A stretch of 64,000 nucleotides of DNA from contig NZ_OY771475.1 of NCBI RefSeq assembly GCF_963674635.1, positions 124,001 to 188,000 on the forward strand, read 5' to 3'. The notes below the pieces were generated by a model. It saw only the letters and a program-made list of their open reading frames with translations, made no database searches and was not told where the DNA came from. Source of the stretch: Breoghania sp. GTDB taxonomy: Bacteria > Pseudomonadota > Alphaproteobacteria > Rhizobiales > Stappiaceae. A program made the position numbers and the translations under genes. Position 1 is the stretch's first letter. Every line of letters begins with the position of its first letter. Shown in pieces: positions 17,719 to 26,322 of the stretch.

Positions 17719-17745
17719 AGGCGCCCTCCAAGGGGCGCCTTTTTC
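17719..17745. terminator. Intrinsic terminator between the BA14K-like gene and pgi
   Basis: AGGCGCCC (17719-17726) pairs with GGGCGCCT (17733-17740), followed by TTTTT on the plus strand. The genes are convergent. Confidence 0.85.
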
Positions 17746-17778
17746 TTTGTAGGGCCTGTCTTGCAAACCCGGAACGCT

Positions 17779-19425
17779 CTAACGGCTGCGCTCGGCAATT
17801 GCCGTCAGCAGGCCCTTGGTGGATCCATCGCTGTCGGCGGGCGGTTCCGCGCCCTTCACGCTGGGCAGAAGGGCGGTCGCCAGTTCCTTGCCAAGCTCCA
17901 CGCCCCACTGGTCGAAGGAATTGATGTTCCAGATCGTGCCTTCGACAAAGACCCGGTGCTCGTAAAGCGCGACGATCGCGCCGAGCGTGTCCGGGTCGAG
18001 CTGATCATAGGCAAGCGTGGTGGAGGGGCGATTGCCGGGGAAGACCTTGTGCGGGGCGAGCCGCTCAATGGTCGCCTCGTCCTTGCCGGCTGCGCGCAGC
18101 TGCTCTTTCGCCTCGTCCAGTGTGCGGCCACGCATGAGAGCCGCGCTTTGCGCCAGGCAATTGGCGACAAGCATGGCATGATGATCGCGCAAGTGCGGCT
18201 CGTGGCCATTGGCTGCGATCATGAACTCCGCCGGGATGACGTCGGTGCCCTGGTGGAGAAGCTGGAAAAAGGCATGCTGGCCGTTGGTGCCCTGACCTCC
18301 CCATATGACCGGGCCGGTCTGGCCAGCCACGGGCTCGCCGGAAAGCGTGACGCGCTTGCCGTTGCTTTCCATGTCGAGCTGCTGAACATAATTGGGCAAA
18401 AGCCGCAGGCGCTGGTCATAGGGCAGCAAGGCGCGGGTCGGGTAGCCGCAGATGTTGCGGTGCCAGACGCCGATCAGTCCCATCAAAATGGGAAGGTTCT
18501 CCGCGATGGGGGCCTGCCGGAAATGGGTGTCCATGGCATGTCCGCCGCCCAGAAACGCGCAGAAACGCTGCGGGCCGATGGCCAGCATCAGGGGCAGGCC
18601 GATGGCCGACCATAGCGAATAGCGTCCGCCGACCCAGTCCCAGAAGCCGAAGACCCGGTCGCTCGCGATGCCGAAGGCGTCGACTTCATCGAGCGCGGTG
18701 GAAACGGCGGCGAACTGGGCCTTGACCGCCGGCTCGCCCAGGGCTTCCACCAGCCAGCGGCGGGCGCTGGCGGCGTTGGTCATGGTTTCGGCGGTGGTGA
18801 AGGTCTTGGAGGCGATCACGAAAAGCGTGGAGCGCGGATCGAGATCCTTCAGCGTATCGGCCAGATGGGCCCCGTCGATATTGGAAACGAAGTGCAGCCT
18901 CGGGCCGTCGTGATAGGGGGCGAGTGCCGCGGTTGCCATGGCGGGACCGAGATCTGAGCCGCCAATACCGATATTCACCACGTCGGTGAACCGGGCGTCG
19001 GTGTAGGAGCGGATATGAGCGCTGCGCACGGCCTCGGCAAAGGCGGACATGCGCTCAAGCACCGCGCGCACTTGTGGCATCACGTCCACGCCACCCGTCG
19101 TCACAGGTGCGTCAGAGCGGTTGCGAAGAGCGGTGTGCAACACGGCGCGCTGTTCGGTGGCGTTGATACTGTCGCCTGCAAACATGGCGTCGCGTCGCGC
19201 TTCCACCCCGGCCGCCTGCGCGAGTGCGGCAAGCCGCTTCAGCGTTTCCTCGCTCATCAGGACCTTGGAAAAGTCCAGAAGCAGTCCCGCCGCCTGACAG
19301 GAGAAACGTCCGAATCGATCCGCATCGCCCTCGAACAGGTCGTTCAGGGATTGGGCGGACATCTCATGGTGATGCGCGTGCAGGGATCGCAGCGCCTCGT
19401 CCGTGGAGGGATGTGTCGCCATCAT
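17779..19425 (-). CDS. pgi: Glucose-6-phosphate isomerase
   Basis: Interconverts glucose-6-phosphate and fructose-6-phosphate. At 548 aa it has the normal bacterial length. Family signatures are present: the substrate loop NIGIGGSDLGP, VIASKTFTTAETMTN with the SIS-type Ser/Thr phosphate site, WDWVGGRYSLWSAIGLP, and the second PGI signature GTIWNINSFDQWGVELGK near the C-terminus with its active-site Lys. ATG at 19425 follows GGAG and is adjacent to a second ATG at 19422. It is divergent from fadD and not in an operon. Confidence 0.97.
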   Translation of the reverse strand: MMATHPSTDEALRSLHAHHHEMSAQSLNDLFEGDADRFGRFSCQAAGLLLDFSKVLMSEETLKRLAALAQAAGVEARRDAMFAGDSINATEQRAVLHTALRNRSDAPVTTGGVDVMPQVRAVLERMSAFAEAVRSAHIRSYTDARFTDVVNIGIGGSDLGPAMATAALAPYHDGPRLHFVSNIDGAHLADTLKDLDPRSTLFVIASKTFTTAETMTNAASARRWLVEALGEPAVKAQFAAVSTALDEVDAFGIASDRVFGFWDWVGGRYSLWSAIGLPLMLAIGPQRFCAFLGGGHAMDTHFRQAPIAENLPILMGLIGVWHRNICGYPTRALLPYDQRLRLLPNYVQQLDMESNGKRVTLSGEPVAGQTGPVIWGGQGTNGQHAFFQLLHQGTDVIPAEFMIAANGHEPHLRDHHAMLVANCLAQSAALMRGRTLDEAKEQLRAAGKDEATIERLAPHKVFPGNRPSTTLAYDQLDPDTLGAIVALYEHRVFVEGTIWNINSFDQWGVELGKELATALLPSVKGAEPPADSDGSTKGLLTAIAERSR

Positions 19426-19658
19426 GAGTCGGGTGCTCCATCTTGCTATCGTGCGGAAGGCTAGTCGGTTTTTCGTGTTCTGTCAGCGCGTGTGCGAATG
19501 CTGAAAATGACGAGTGACGTTACGGCATGGAGTTGACGTTCGCGTAAACCATGCCAAAGTCACGGGCAGACGCACGACACAAAAAGAGCGCTGACCGCGT
19601 TCAAAACGCGGCAAACACCCCGTCGGTTGCGCGGAGGGGAAATAAAGGGAGAAACGCA

Positions 19659-21323
19659 ATGACGGCCGAAGCGACATCGGAGGAGCTTGTCTTCACGCCA
19701 CGACCGATGCCGGAATATCTCGACGATGCGGTCCGCCGGTTTGCGGAGCGACCGGCGATGGATTTCATGGGGAAGGTCTGGACCTATAAACAGCTTGGCG
19801 ATCTGGTCAATCGCGCTGCGGAGGGGTTTCGCAAGCTTGGGGTCAAGCGCGGCGTTCATGTGGGCATCTGCCTGCCCAACACGCCGTATTTCACGGTTTG
19901 CTATTTCGCCATCCTGAAGGCTGGCGGCACGGTCGTGAACTACAATCCCCTTTACGTGGAACGCGAGATCGATTTTCAGGCGCGCGATTCCCGCACCCAG
20001 ATCATGGTCACGCTCGATCTCAAGGTCATCTACGACAAGGTGGAGGCGGTGCGCGCCAAGGGCGGGCTGAAACAGATCGTGGTCTGTCCCATGGCGGAGA
20101 TCCTGCCCCAGCCCAAGAAGCTCCTGTTCCAGCTCTTCAAACGCGGGGATCGGGCAAAGATCTCGCGCGACGATGCACACCTGTTCTTCACCGATCTTGT
20201 AAACGGCCCGCCCATCGCGCAGGAGGCGGTGACGTTTCCTGAAACGGATGTTGCGGTCCTGCAATATACGGGCGGCACGACCGGCGTGCCCAAGGGGGCC
20301 ATGCTCAGCCATGCAAACCTTTCCGCCAATATGGAACAGATGCGGATCTTCTTTTCCGACGCCCGCCCGGGCGATGAGGTGATGCTCTGCGTGTTGCCTT
20401 TCTTCCACGTCTTCGCGATGACGGCGGCGCAAAACCTGTCGATACTGATCGGCGCGGAAATGGTGCTCATGCCACGCTTCGAACTGAAGATGCTGCTTGA
20501 TGACATCAAGCGGAAGCGCGTGACGCTGTTTCCCGGTGTGCCGACCATCTACACCGCGATCAACAATTCTCCGCTGACGCACAATTACGATCTCACCTCC
20601 ATTCGGATGTGCCTGTCGGGCGGCGCGCCGCTGCCTGTGGAGGTGAAGGAGAATTTCGAGAAGCTGACCGGATGCACCCTGGTGGAGGGATACGGGCTCA
20701 CGGAAGCTTCGCCCGTGGTTTCCTGCAATCCGAGCGATGAACCTCCGCGCGCTGGTTCCATCGGCAAGCCGCTCGCCTGGACGGAATGCGAATTCCGTTC
20801 GCTGGAAGATCCCTATGTGGTGATGCCGGAGGGCGAGAAGGGCGAGCTTTGTGTCCGTGGCCCGCAAGTGATGATGGGCTACTGGGAACGTCCGGACGAT
20901 ACAAATCGCACCGTGGAGAACGGCTTTCTGCATACCGGCGACGTGGGGTATCGCGACGAGGACGGCTACATCCACCTTGTCGACCGGATCAAGGACCTGA
21001 TCATTTGCTCCGGCTACAATGTCTATCCGCGCGTGATCGAGGAGGCGATCTATCAGAATACGGCGGTGGAGGAGGTCATCGTCATCGCCATAGACGATGA
21101 CTATCGCGGCCAGGCGCCGAAGGCCTTTGTCAAGCTGAAGGAGGGTGCGAGCCTCAGCTCCGATGAACTGAAGGTGTTTCTCAAGGATCACCTGTCGGCC
21201 ATCGAGATGCCGCGCGCCTTTGAATTCCGCGATGAGTTGCCCAAGACCCTCGTGGGCAAGCTTTCCAAGAAGGAACTGGTCGAGGAGGAACGTGCCAAGG
21301 CCGGCAATCAGGCCGCCGAATAG
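19659..21323 (+). CDS. fadD: Long-chain fatty acid CoA ligase
   Basis: An ATP-dependent acyl-CoA synthetase (ANL superfamily) of 554 aa. The adenylation P-loop-like motif is YTGGTTGVPKGAML near residue 203, and the second motif is VEGYGLTEASPV. The hinge region contains HTGDVGYRDEDGYIHLVDR, and the C-terminal Lys is in ETKLVGK-like LPKTLVGKLSKK. It activates fatty acids for beta-oxidation or phospholipid recycling. ATG at 19659 follows AAAGGGAG; the longer open frame upstream has no ribosome-binding site. Substrate chain length cannot be read directly; the FadD assignment rests on overall similarity. Confidence 0.88.
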   Translation: MTAEATSEELVFTPRPMPEYLDDAVRRFAERPAMDFMGKVWTYKQLGDLVNRAAEGFRKLGVKRGVHVGICLPNTPYFTVCYFAILKAGGTVVNYNPLYVEREIDFQARDSRTQIMVTLDLKVIYDKVEAVRAKGGLKQIVVCPMAEILPQPKKLLFQLFKRGDRAKISRDDAHLFFTDLVNGPPIAQEAVTFPETDVAVLQYTGGTTGVPKGAMLSHANLSANMEQMRIFFSDARPGDEVMLCVLPFFHVFAMTAAQNLSILIGAEMVLMPRFELKMLLDDIKRKRVTLFPGVPTIYTAINNSPLTHNYDLTSIRMCLSGGAPLPVEVKENFEKLTGCTLVEGYGLTEASPVVSCNPSDEPPRAGSIGKPLAWTECEFRSLEDPYVVMPEGEKGELCVRGPQVMMGYWERPDDTNRTVENGFLHTGDVGYRDEDGYIHLVDRIKDLIICSGYNVYPRVIEEAIYQNTAVEEVIVIAIDDDYRGQAPKAFVKLKEGASLSSDELKVFLKDHLSAIEMPRAFEFRDELPKTLVGKLSKKELVEEERAKAGNQAAE

Positions 21324-21371
21324 GCGTCCTTCACTCCGTTTCGCGGCGGTTCGTGGCGCGCGAAAGGCATA

Positions 21372-21455
21372 GGCAAGGCGCATGTCGGCAGTTGTCGGCG
21401 TGCGCCTTGCCGCGTCAGCGCATCAATTGCGCCTTGTCGCGTCAGCGCATCAATT
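21372..21455. repeat. Inverted repeat and two tandem 27-bp repeats after fadD
   Basis: A 27-bp unit containing CGCGTCAGCGCATCAATT is present twice back to back (21402-21428, 21429-21455) with one base change. The start of the first unit, TGCGCCTTGCC (21401-21411), is also the inverse of GGCAAGGCGCA (21372-21382). This gives a hairpin after fadD without a T run. Confidence 0.8.
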
Positions 21456-21575
21456 GCGTCTGTACGCGAACGCGGGGGCAGTTGTAATAATGGGCGGCTC
21501 ACCACTCCAGGGGGCGATGCCGGTCCTCAGGCTGCTTGCCGCTGTGTCCGTCGCCTTCGAAGCCAAGGGGCCTTC

Positions 21576-22478
21576 ATGACGTCTGCCATGCCAAGCTATC
21601 TGACCACGCGCGAGATGGCGGAACTCCTGCGGGTCAAGGAACGCAAGGTCTACGATCTGGTGGCCGCGGGCTCGGTGCCCCATTCGCGCGCCACCGGCAA
21701 GCTGCTGTTCCCGCGCGAAGCGGTGCTGGCATGGATCGAGAGTGCGGGCGAGGGACTGCCCCCGCATGCCGAAGACCGTCCGAACGTGGTTCTGGGCTCG
21801 CATGATCCGCTTCTGGAATGGGCCTTGCGCGAATCCGGCTCCGGTCTCGCCTCTCTGTTCGACGGTTCCTTCGACGGGATCGAACGCTTTGCAGAAGCGG
21901 GCGGCGTTGCCGCCGGTCTGCATGTGCCGGAGCCGGTTGTCGGCGACGAGGCGCAGACCAACTGGAACACGGGCATCATCTCCGATCAGTTCGGCTACAG
22001 GCCTGTGGTTCTGGTGGAATGGGCATGGCGCGAACGCGGGCTCATCGTTGCCAAGGGTAATCCGCTGGGGATCGCGGGCGTCGGGGATCTTGCCGGAAAG
22101 CGCGTGATGGCGCGCCAACCCAAGGCAGGCAGCCAGCGTTTGATGGAGATCCTGATGGCGCGCGAGGGCCTGAAGGCGGAGGATCTGGTTTCTGCCGGAA
22201 GCCCGGCGCGTGATGAGCGCGATGCGGCGCTGGCGGTGCTGGAGGGCAAGGCGGATGCCTCTTTCGGGCTGTCGGCTCTGGCGCGACGGTTTCAGCTCGA
22301 TTTCGTGCCGGTCGCGCGCGAGCGTTACGACCTGCTCGTGTGGCGTCGGGCCTGGTTCGAGCCGCCGCTTCAGAAGCTCTTTGCCTTTTGCCGCAGCACG
22401 GACTTCGCGCAGATGACGGCGGAGCTTGGTGGCTATGACGTCAGTGGTCTCGGGCGCGTTCAGTTCAACGGCCGGTGA
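21576..22478 (+). CDS. Helix-turn-helix protein fused to a periplasmic-binding-like domain
   Basis: A 300-residue regulator. Residues about 6-55 form an excisionase/MerR-like DNA-binding domain (YLTTREMAELLRVKERKVYDL), and residues about 70-290 form a PBP-like domain of the type found with ModA/MoeA-related proteins (PF12727 family). Such fusions are thought to be one-component regulators; several are linked to molybdate or tungstate. A molybdo-hydroxylase subunit gene lies 1.3 kb away, which fits but does not prove a molybdenum link. A second in-frame ATG lies 12 nt inside. It is convergent with the DMT permease gene, with 20 bp between them. Confidence 0.8.
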   Translation: MTSAMPSYLTTREMAELLRVKERKVYDLVAAGSVPHSRATGKLLFPREAVLAWIESAGEGLPPHAEDRPNVVLGSHDPLLEWALRESGSGLASLFDGSFDGIERFAEAGGVAAGLHVPEPVVGDEAQTNWNTGIISDQFGYRPVVLVEWAWRERGLIVAKGNPLGIAGVGDLAGKRVMARQPKAGSQRLMEILMAREGLKAEDLVSAGSPARDERDAALAVLEGKADASFGLSALARRFQLDFVPVARERYDLLVWRRAWFEPPLQKLFAFCRSTDFAQMTAELGGYDVSGLGRVQFNGR

Positions 22479-22498
22479 AGCGCGCCGTCTGTTGCGGC

Positions 22499-23527
22499 TC
22501 AGTTGTTGTAGCCGCGCCCTTCCGGCGCACGCACGAAGCGTTTGTTGAGCTGGGCCTCGCGGTGCACGGTATAGAGCGAGGCGGCAATAATGATCCCGGC
22601 ACCCACGAGCGTGTTCATTCCCGGAAGGGAGCCGAACAGGATCAGCCCGAAAACCGTGGCATAGAGCAGGCGTGTGTAATCCAGCGAGGCGATGGCTGTT
22701 GCTTCCCCGGCCTTGAAGGCCTGGATGTTGCACATCTGGGCGATCCACGCGATGCAGCCGATGGCAAGCATCAGCATGACTTCCGTCCAGGTCGGTGTCA
22801 CCCAGTAGATCCATGACGGGATGATCATCAAGAGCCCCACCCCGCACGCCTGGTAGGTCAGGATGGTGACCGGGCGGTCGGTCTTCGACATCTGCCGGAT
22901 CAGGATCATGACCATGCCGGCACAGGCCGCGCCGCCGACGGCCATCAGGCCATAAACGTTTTGCAGGCCGCTTCCGGTCGGATCCAGCATGATCACCACG
23001 CCGATGAACCCCAGAATGACCGCGCTCCAGCGATGGATGCCGACGGTTTCTTTCAGGATGATGATGGCGAAGATCGTGACGAAGAAGCTCTTGGCGAAGG
23101 AGATCGCTGTGGCATCGGCTAGCGGCAGGTGAATGACCGCTGAGAAACCCAGGATCATGGCGCCGCTTGCCAGAAGGATGCGCGACAGGTGCAGGCCGGG
23201 GCGCGCGGTGCGCAGGGAATCGGGGAAGGAACTCAGGATCGTCGGCGCGACGATGAAGGTCATCACGATCTGGCGCGCCAGCAGGATTTGGGAAACGTGG
23301 ATCCGCTGGCCCACCACCTTTATGAGCGCGGTCATGATTGTGAAGAAGAAGCAGGCGACGAGGATCCAGATTGCGCCGCGGGTATTGCCGGGAAGCGTCT
23401 CCCACCATGCGCGAAGCCGCTTCGCGCTTTTGCCAGCCTGATCGGCCTGCCCGGTGCCTTGCGGCGGTTCGCAGTGCGGATCGTTGGCGGGCGAGGGGGC
23501 ATCGGAGGGCGGAGACGTATCGGGCAT
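22499..23527 (-). CDS. DMT-superfamily (EamA) permease
   Basis: A 342-residue inner-membrane protein with about ten hydrophobic helices in two EamA repeats, preceded by a hydrophilic N-terminal segment of about 60 residues rich in Pro, Ser and Asp. The family is a group of metabolite exporters and importers; the substrate is unknown. ATG at 23527 (MPDTSPPSDAPSP) is chosen over upstream in-frame starts that would run into the divergent promoter region. It is paralogous in style to the DMT gene at 26323, on the other side of the molybdo-hydroxylase gene. Confidence 0.87.
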   Translation of the reverse strand: MPDTSPPSDAPSPANDPHCEPPQGTGQADQAGKSAKRLRAWWETLPGNTRGAIWILVACFFFTIMTALIKVVGQRIHVSQILLARQIVMTFIVAPTILSSFPDSLRTARPGLHLSRILLASGAMILGFSAVIHLPLADATAISFAKSFFVTIFAIIILKETVGIHRWSAVILGFIGVVIMLDPTGSGLQNVYGLMAVGGAACAGMVMILIRQMSKTDRPVTILTYQACGVGLLMIIPSWIYWVTPTWTEVMLMLAIGCIAWIAQMCNIQAFKAGEATAIASLDYTRLLYATVFGLILFGSLPGMNTLVGAGIIIAASLYTVHREAQLNKRFVRAPEGRGYNN

Positions 23528-23644
23528 GGATGGGCTATACCCTGCGGAAAGGCGGATCGATAGGGGGAATTTTCCGCAAGGTCGCTTCGGTGAGCATGCG
23601 AAGGGCCTGCGAACGCGACCCACGATATCGCGATTTGTGGAATT

Positions 23645-23708
23645 TTACGTATCAAATCGCGAGGCGGGGCTTGGATAAGCGGGATGGGACTGGTTAAGCT
23701 TACGTATC
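23645..23708. promoter_or_regulatory. Two TTACGTATC direct repeats in a divergent promoter region
   Basis: TTACGTATC occurs at 23645-23653 and again at 23700-23708 between the divergent DMT permease and molybdo-hydroxylase genes. The core TACGTA is palindromic. The shared sequence and 55-bp spacing suggest a regulator-binding pair, but no regulator can be named. Confidence 0.35.
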
Positions 23709-23799
23709 GACACCTTACCTATCTCGTTGCGTCAGGTGCGGGTGCAAGCGACAGGCTTGCGGCTTGCCATGCGACGACAACCCTGAAGGCATTTTGGGC

Positions 23800-26109
23800 A
23801 TGAACAAACCGGTCAACGCCAAGTTCGGCATCGGCGCGCCTGTGCGGCGCAAGGAAGATCCCAGCCTGATCACCGGTCATGGGCGCTATGTCGGTGACAT
23901 CACGCCGGCGGGAACCTTGCACGGATACATGGTGCGTTCCGCCATGCCCCATGCCCGGATCACCCTTTCCGGCGTCGATGCGGCCCGTGCGGCCGAGGGC
24001 GTCCATCTGGTCCTGACGGCGGCTGATATTCCCGATCTGGGTCTGATGCCGACCAAGGCGGTGATGCCTCAGGTCGATGGCTCCAAACACGCCGTCCCGC
24101 CGCGCGAGGTTCTGTGTTCCGACACGGTGCGCTTCATCGGCGATGCAATCGCCTTCGTGGTGGCCGACAGCGTGGAGGCTGCCAAGTCGGCGGCGGAGCT
24201 GATCGAGGTGGAATACGATCCGCTCGACGTGGTGGTGGAGACGTCGCAGGCCCTTGGCGAAGATGTGCCGCTGGTGTGGCCTGAGACGGGCACCAATCTC
24301 GCCTTCGAACTGGGGCATGGCGACAAGGCGAAGACGGATGCGGCCTTTGCCGAGGCTGCCCGCGTCACCTCCATCGACATCGTGAACAACCGGCTCGTGT
24401 CCAACTACATGGATACGCGCGGCTGTGTTGCGGAATATGATGACCACGAGGGGCGCTACACGTTGACGGTCGGAACGCAGGGTGTTCACGCCGTGCGCGA
24501 TATCGTGGCGGCTGACATTCTCAAGATCGACCCGGCCCGCCTGCATGTCATCACGCCCGATGTGGGCGGCGGCTTCGGCACGAAGATTTTCGTCTATCGC
24601 GAATATCCGCTGTGCCTTGTGGCGGCTGAGAAGCTCGGGCGGCCCGTCAAGTGGATCAGCGAGCGCATGGAGCATTTCGTGGCCTGCGCGCAGGGGCGGG
24701 ACAATGTCACCCATGCGGAGATGGCGATGGATGCGGAAGGGCGCTTCCTCGGCCTGCGGATCGATGTGACCGCGAATATGGGCGCCTATCTGCACCAGTT
24801 CGCCCCGTTCATTCCGTGGGTGGGAACGTCCATGTCCACCGGGCTTTACGATATCGAGGCGCTGCATGTGCGGGTGCGCGGGGTCTACACCAACACGGTG
24901 CCCACCGATGCCTATCGCGGGGCGGGGAGGCCCGAGGCCGCCTATCTGATCGACCGGCTGGTGGACAAGGCAGGCGTGGAGACGGGTCTCGGCCCGGCGG
25001 AAATCCGCCGTCGCAATTTCATTGCGAGCGAAAACCTCCCCTACACGACGCCAACGGGCCGGATGTATGACACGGGCGAGTTTTCCGCCCACATGGACAA
25101 GGCCATGGCGGAGGCCGACTGGGCGGGCTTTGAGGCGCGCGCGGCGGAGGCGCGGGCGCGCGGCAAGTATCGGGGCATCGGCATGTCCTCCTATATCGAG
25201 GCCTGCGCCTTTGCGGGGTCCGAAGAGGTCAACATGGCGCTCGATGCTTCCGGCAAGGTGACGCTGCTCATCGGCACCCAGACCAACGGGCAGGGCCACG
25301 CCACGGCCTATGCGCAGGTGGCAGCCGAAATCCTTGGGCTCGATATCGAGGAGATCGATGTGGTGCAGGGCGACAGCGACCGGATCGCCAGCGGCGGTGG
25401 CACGGGCGGCTCGCGCTCCATTCCCATCGGCATGCCCTCGGTCGACACGGCCTCGCGCACATTGGCTGAAAAGATCAAGGCGCTGGCCGCCGATCGGCTG
25501 GAGGCGGGCGCGGGCGATCTGGAACTCGTCGACGGCATGGTTCGTGTGGTGGGGACGGATCAGGCGGTGAGCCTCTCTCAGATCGCGGCGGATGCGTCCG
25601 ATCCGGCCGATCTTGCCTCACAGGCCCGCATCAAGCAGGAGGAGGCGACCTATCCGAACGGCACCCATGTGTGCGAGGTGGAAATCGATCCGGAAACCGG
25701 TGTCACGCAAGTGCTGCGCTACACGATCGTGGACGATTTCGGCGTCACGGTGAACCCGCTTCTGCTCGCCGGACAGGTCCATGGCGGCGTCGCGCAGGCC
25801 ATTGGTCAGGCTCTGATGGAAAACACCGTCTATGACGCGGACGGCCAGCTGATTACGGCCTCGCTGCTCGACTATGCCTTGCCGCGCGCCGGAGACTTGC
25901 CCGATTTCGACTTCCAGACCCGCAACGTGCCGTCCACGACGAACGCGCTCGGCATCAAGGGGGCGGGCGAGGCCGGAACCATCGGCGGGTGCGGCGCGGT
26001 CATGAACGCGGTGGGCGATGCGCTGCGTCGTGGCGCGGGCGTTACCCATATCGACATGCCCGCGACGCCGGAGCGTGTCTGGTCCGCAATCAGGGCTGCG
26101 CAAACCTGA
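23800..26109 (+). CDS. Xanthine dehydrogenase-family molybdopterin-binding subunit (form II CoxL-like)
   Basis: A 769-residue molybdenum cofactor subunit of the CO dehydrogenase/xanthine oxidase superfamily. It opens with the typical GIGAPVRRKEDPSLITGHGRYVGD. It also shows the cofactor loop VGGGFGTK, the active-site loop AYRGAGRPEA (form II; form I CoxL has AYxCSFR) and the catalytic-Glu motif KGAGEAGT near residue 727. It is therefore not a canonical CO oxidiser. No medium (FAD) or small (2Fe-2S) subunit gene lies next to it, so it must use partners encoded elsewhere. ATG at 23800 is chosen over 23764 by family N-terminus. Confidence 0.88.
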   Translation: MNKPVNAKFGIGAPVRRKEDPSLITGHGRYVGDITPAGTLHGYMVRSAMPHARITLSGVDAARAAEGVHLVLTAADIPDLGLMPTKAVMPQVDGSKHAVPPREVLCSDTVRFIGDAIAFVVADSVEAAKSAAELIEVEYDPLDVVVETSQALGEDVPLVWPETGTNLAFELGHGDKAKTDAAFAEAARVTSIDIVNNRLVSNYMDTRGCVAEYDDHEGRYTLTVGTQGVHAVRDIVAADILKIDPARLHVITPDVGGGFGTKIFVYREYPLCLVAAEKLGRPVKWISERMEHFVACAQGRDNVTHAEMAMDAEGRFLGLRIDVTANMGAYLHQFAPFIPWVGTSMSTGLYDIEALHVRVRGVYTNTVPTDAYRGAGRPEAAYLIDRLVDKAGVETGLGPAEIRRRNFIASENLPYTTPTGRMYDTGEFSAHMDKAMAEADWAGFEARAAEARARGKYRGIGMSSYIEACAFAGSEEVNMALDASGKVTLLIGTQTNGQGHATAYAQVAAEILGLDIEEIDVVQGDSDRIASGGGTGGSRSIPIGMPSVDTASRTLAEKIKALAADRLEAGAGDLELVDGMVRVVGTDQAVSLSQIAADASDPADLASQARIKQEEATYPNGTHVCEVEIDPETGVTQVLRYTIVDDFGVTVNPLLLAGQVHGGVAQAIGQALMENTVYDADGQLITASLLDYALPRAGDLPDFDFQTRNVPSTTNALGIKGAGEAGTIGGCGAVMNAVGDALRRGAGVTHIDMPATPERVWSAIRAAQT

Positions 26110-26203
26110 GGCAGGCAATGCTCACTGCGGTGCAATTGTGCGCACAAGCGGACCCGGGACGGGGACACGGGAAGCGGGTGATCGGATTTTGCGCTTGCAA
26201 CTG

Positions 26204-26242
26204 GTTGCGATCGCAACGGGAGTGTCTATTCTCTCGATAGAC
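26204..26242. promoter_or_regulatory. Two inverted repeats upstream of the second DMT permease gene
   Basis: A perfect 14-bp palindrome GTTGCGATCGCAAC lies at 26204-26217. GTCTAT (26224-26229) and ATAGAC (26237-26242) form a second inverted repeat 7 nt apart. They lie about 80-120 bp before the permease start, a typical place for an operator. Confidence 0.5.
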
Positions 26243-26322
26243 GCTCCTTGTTCGAGTGCTCCTTGTGCCCCTCCCGACCGTCATAGGCGCCGCTTGCGTC
26301 TGTGACCTGAAAGCAGTTCTGC

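Noticed and set aside
23800..26109. Aerobic CO dehydrogenase (CoxL) operon
   Set aside because: The active-site loop is AYRGAGR (form II) and no CoxM or CoxS genes flank it, so CO oxidation is not supported.
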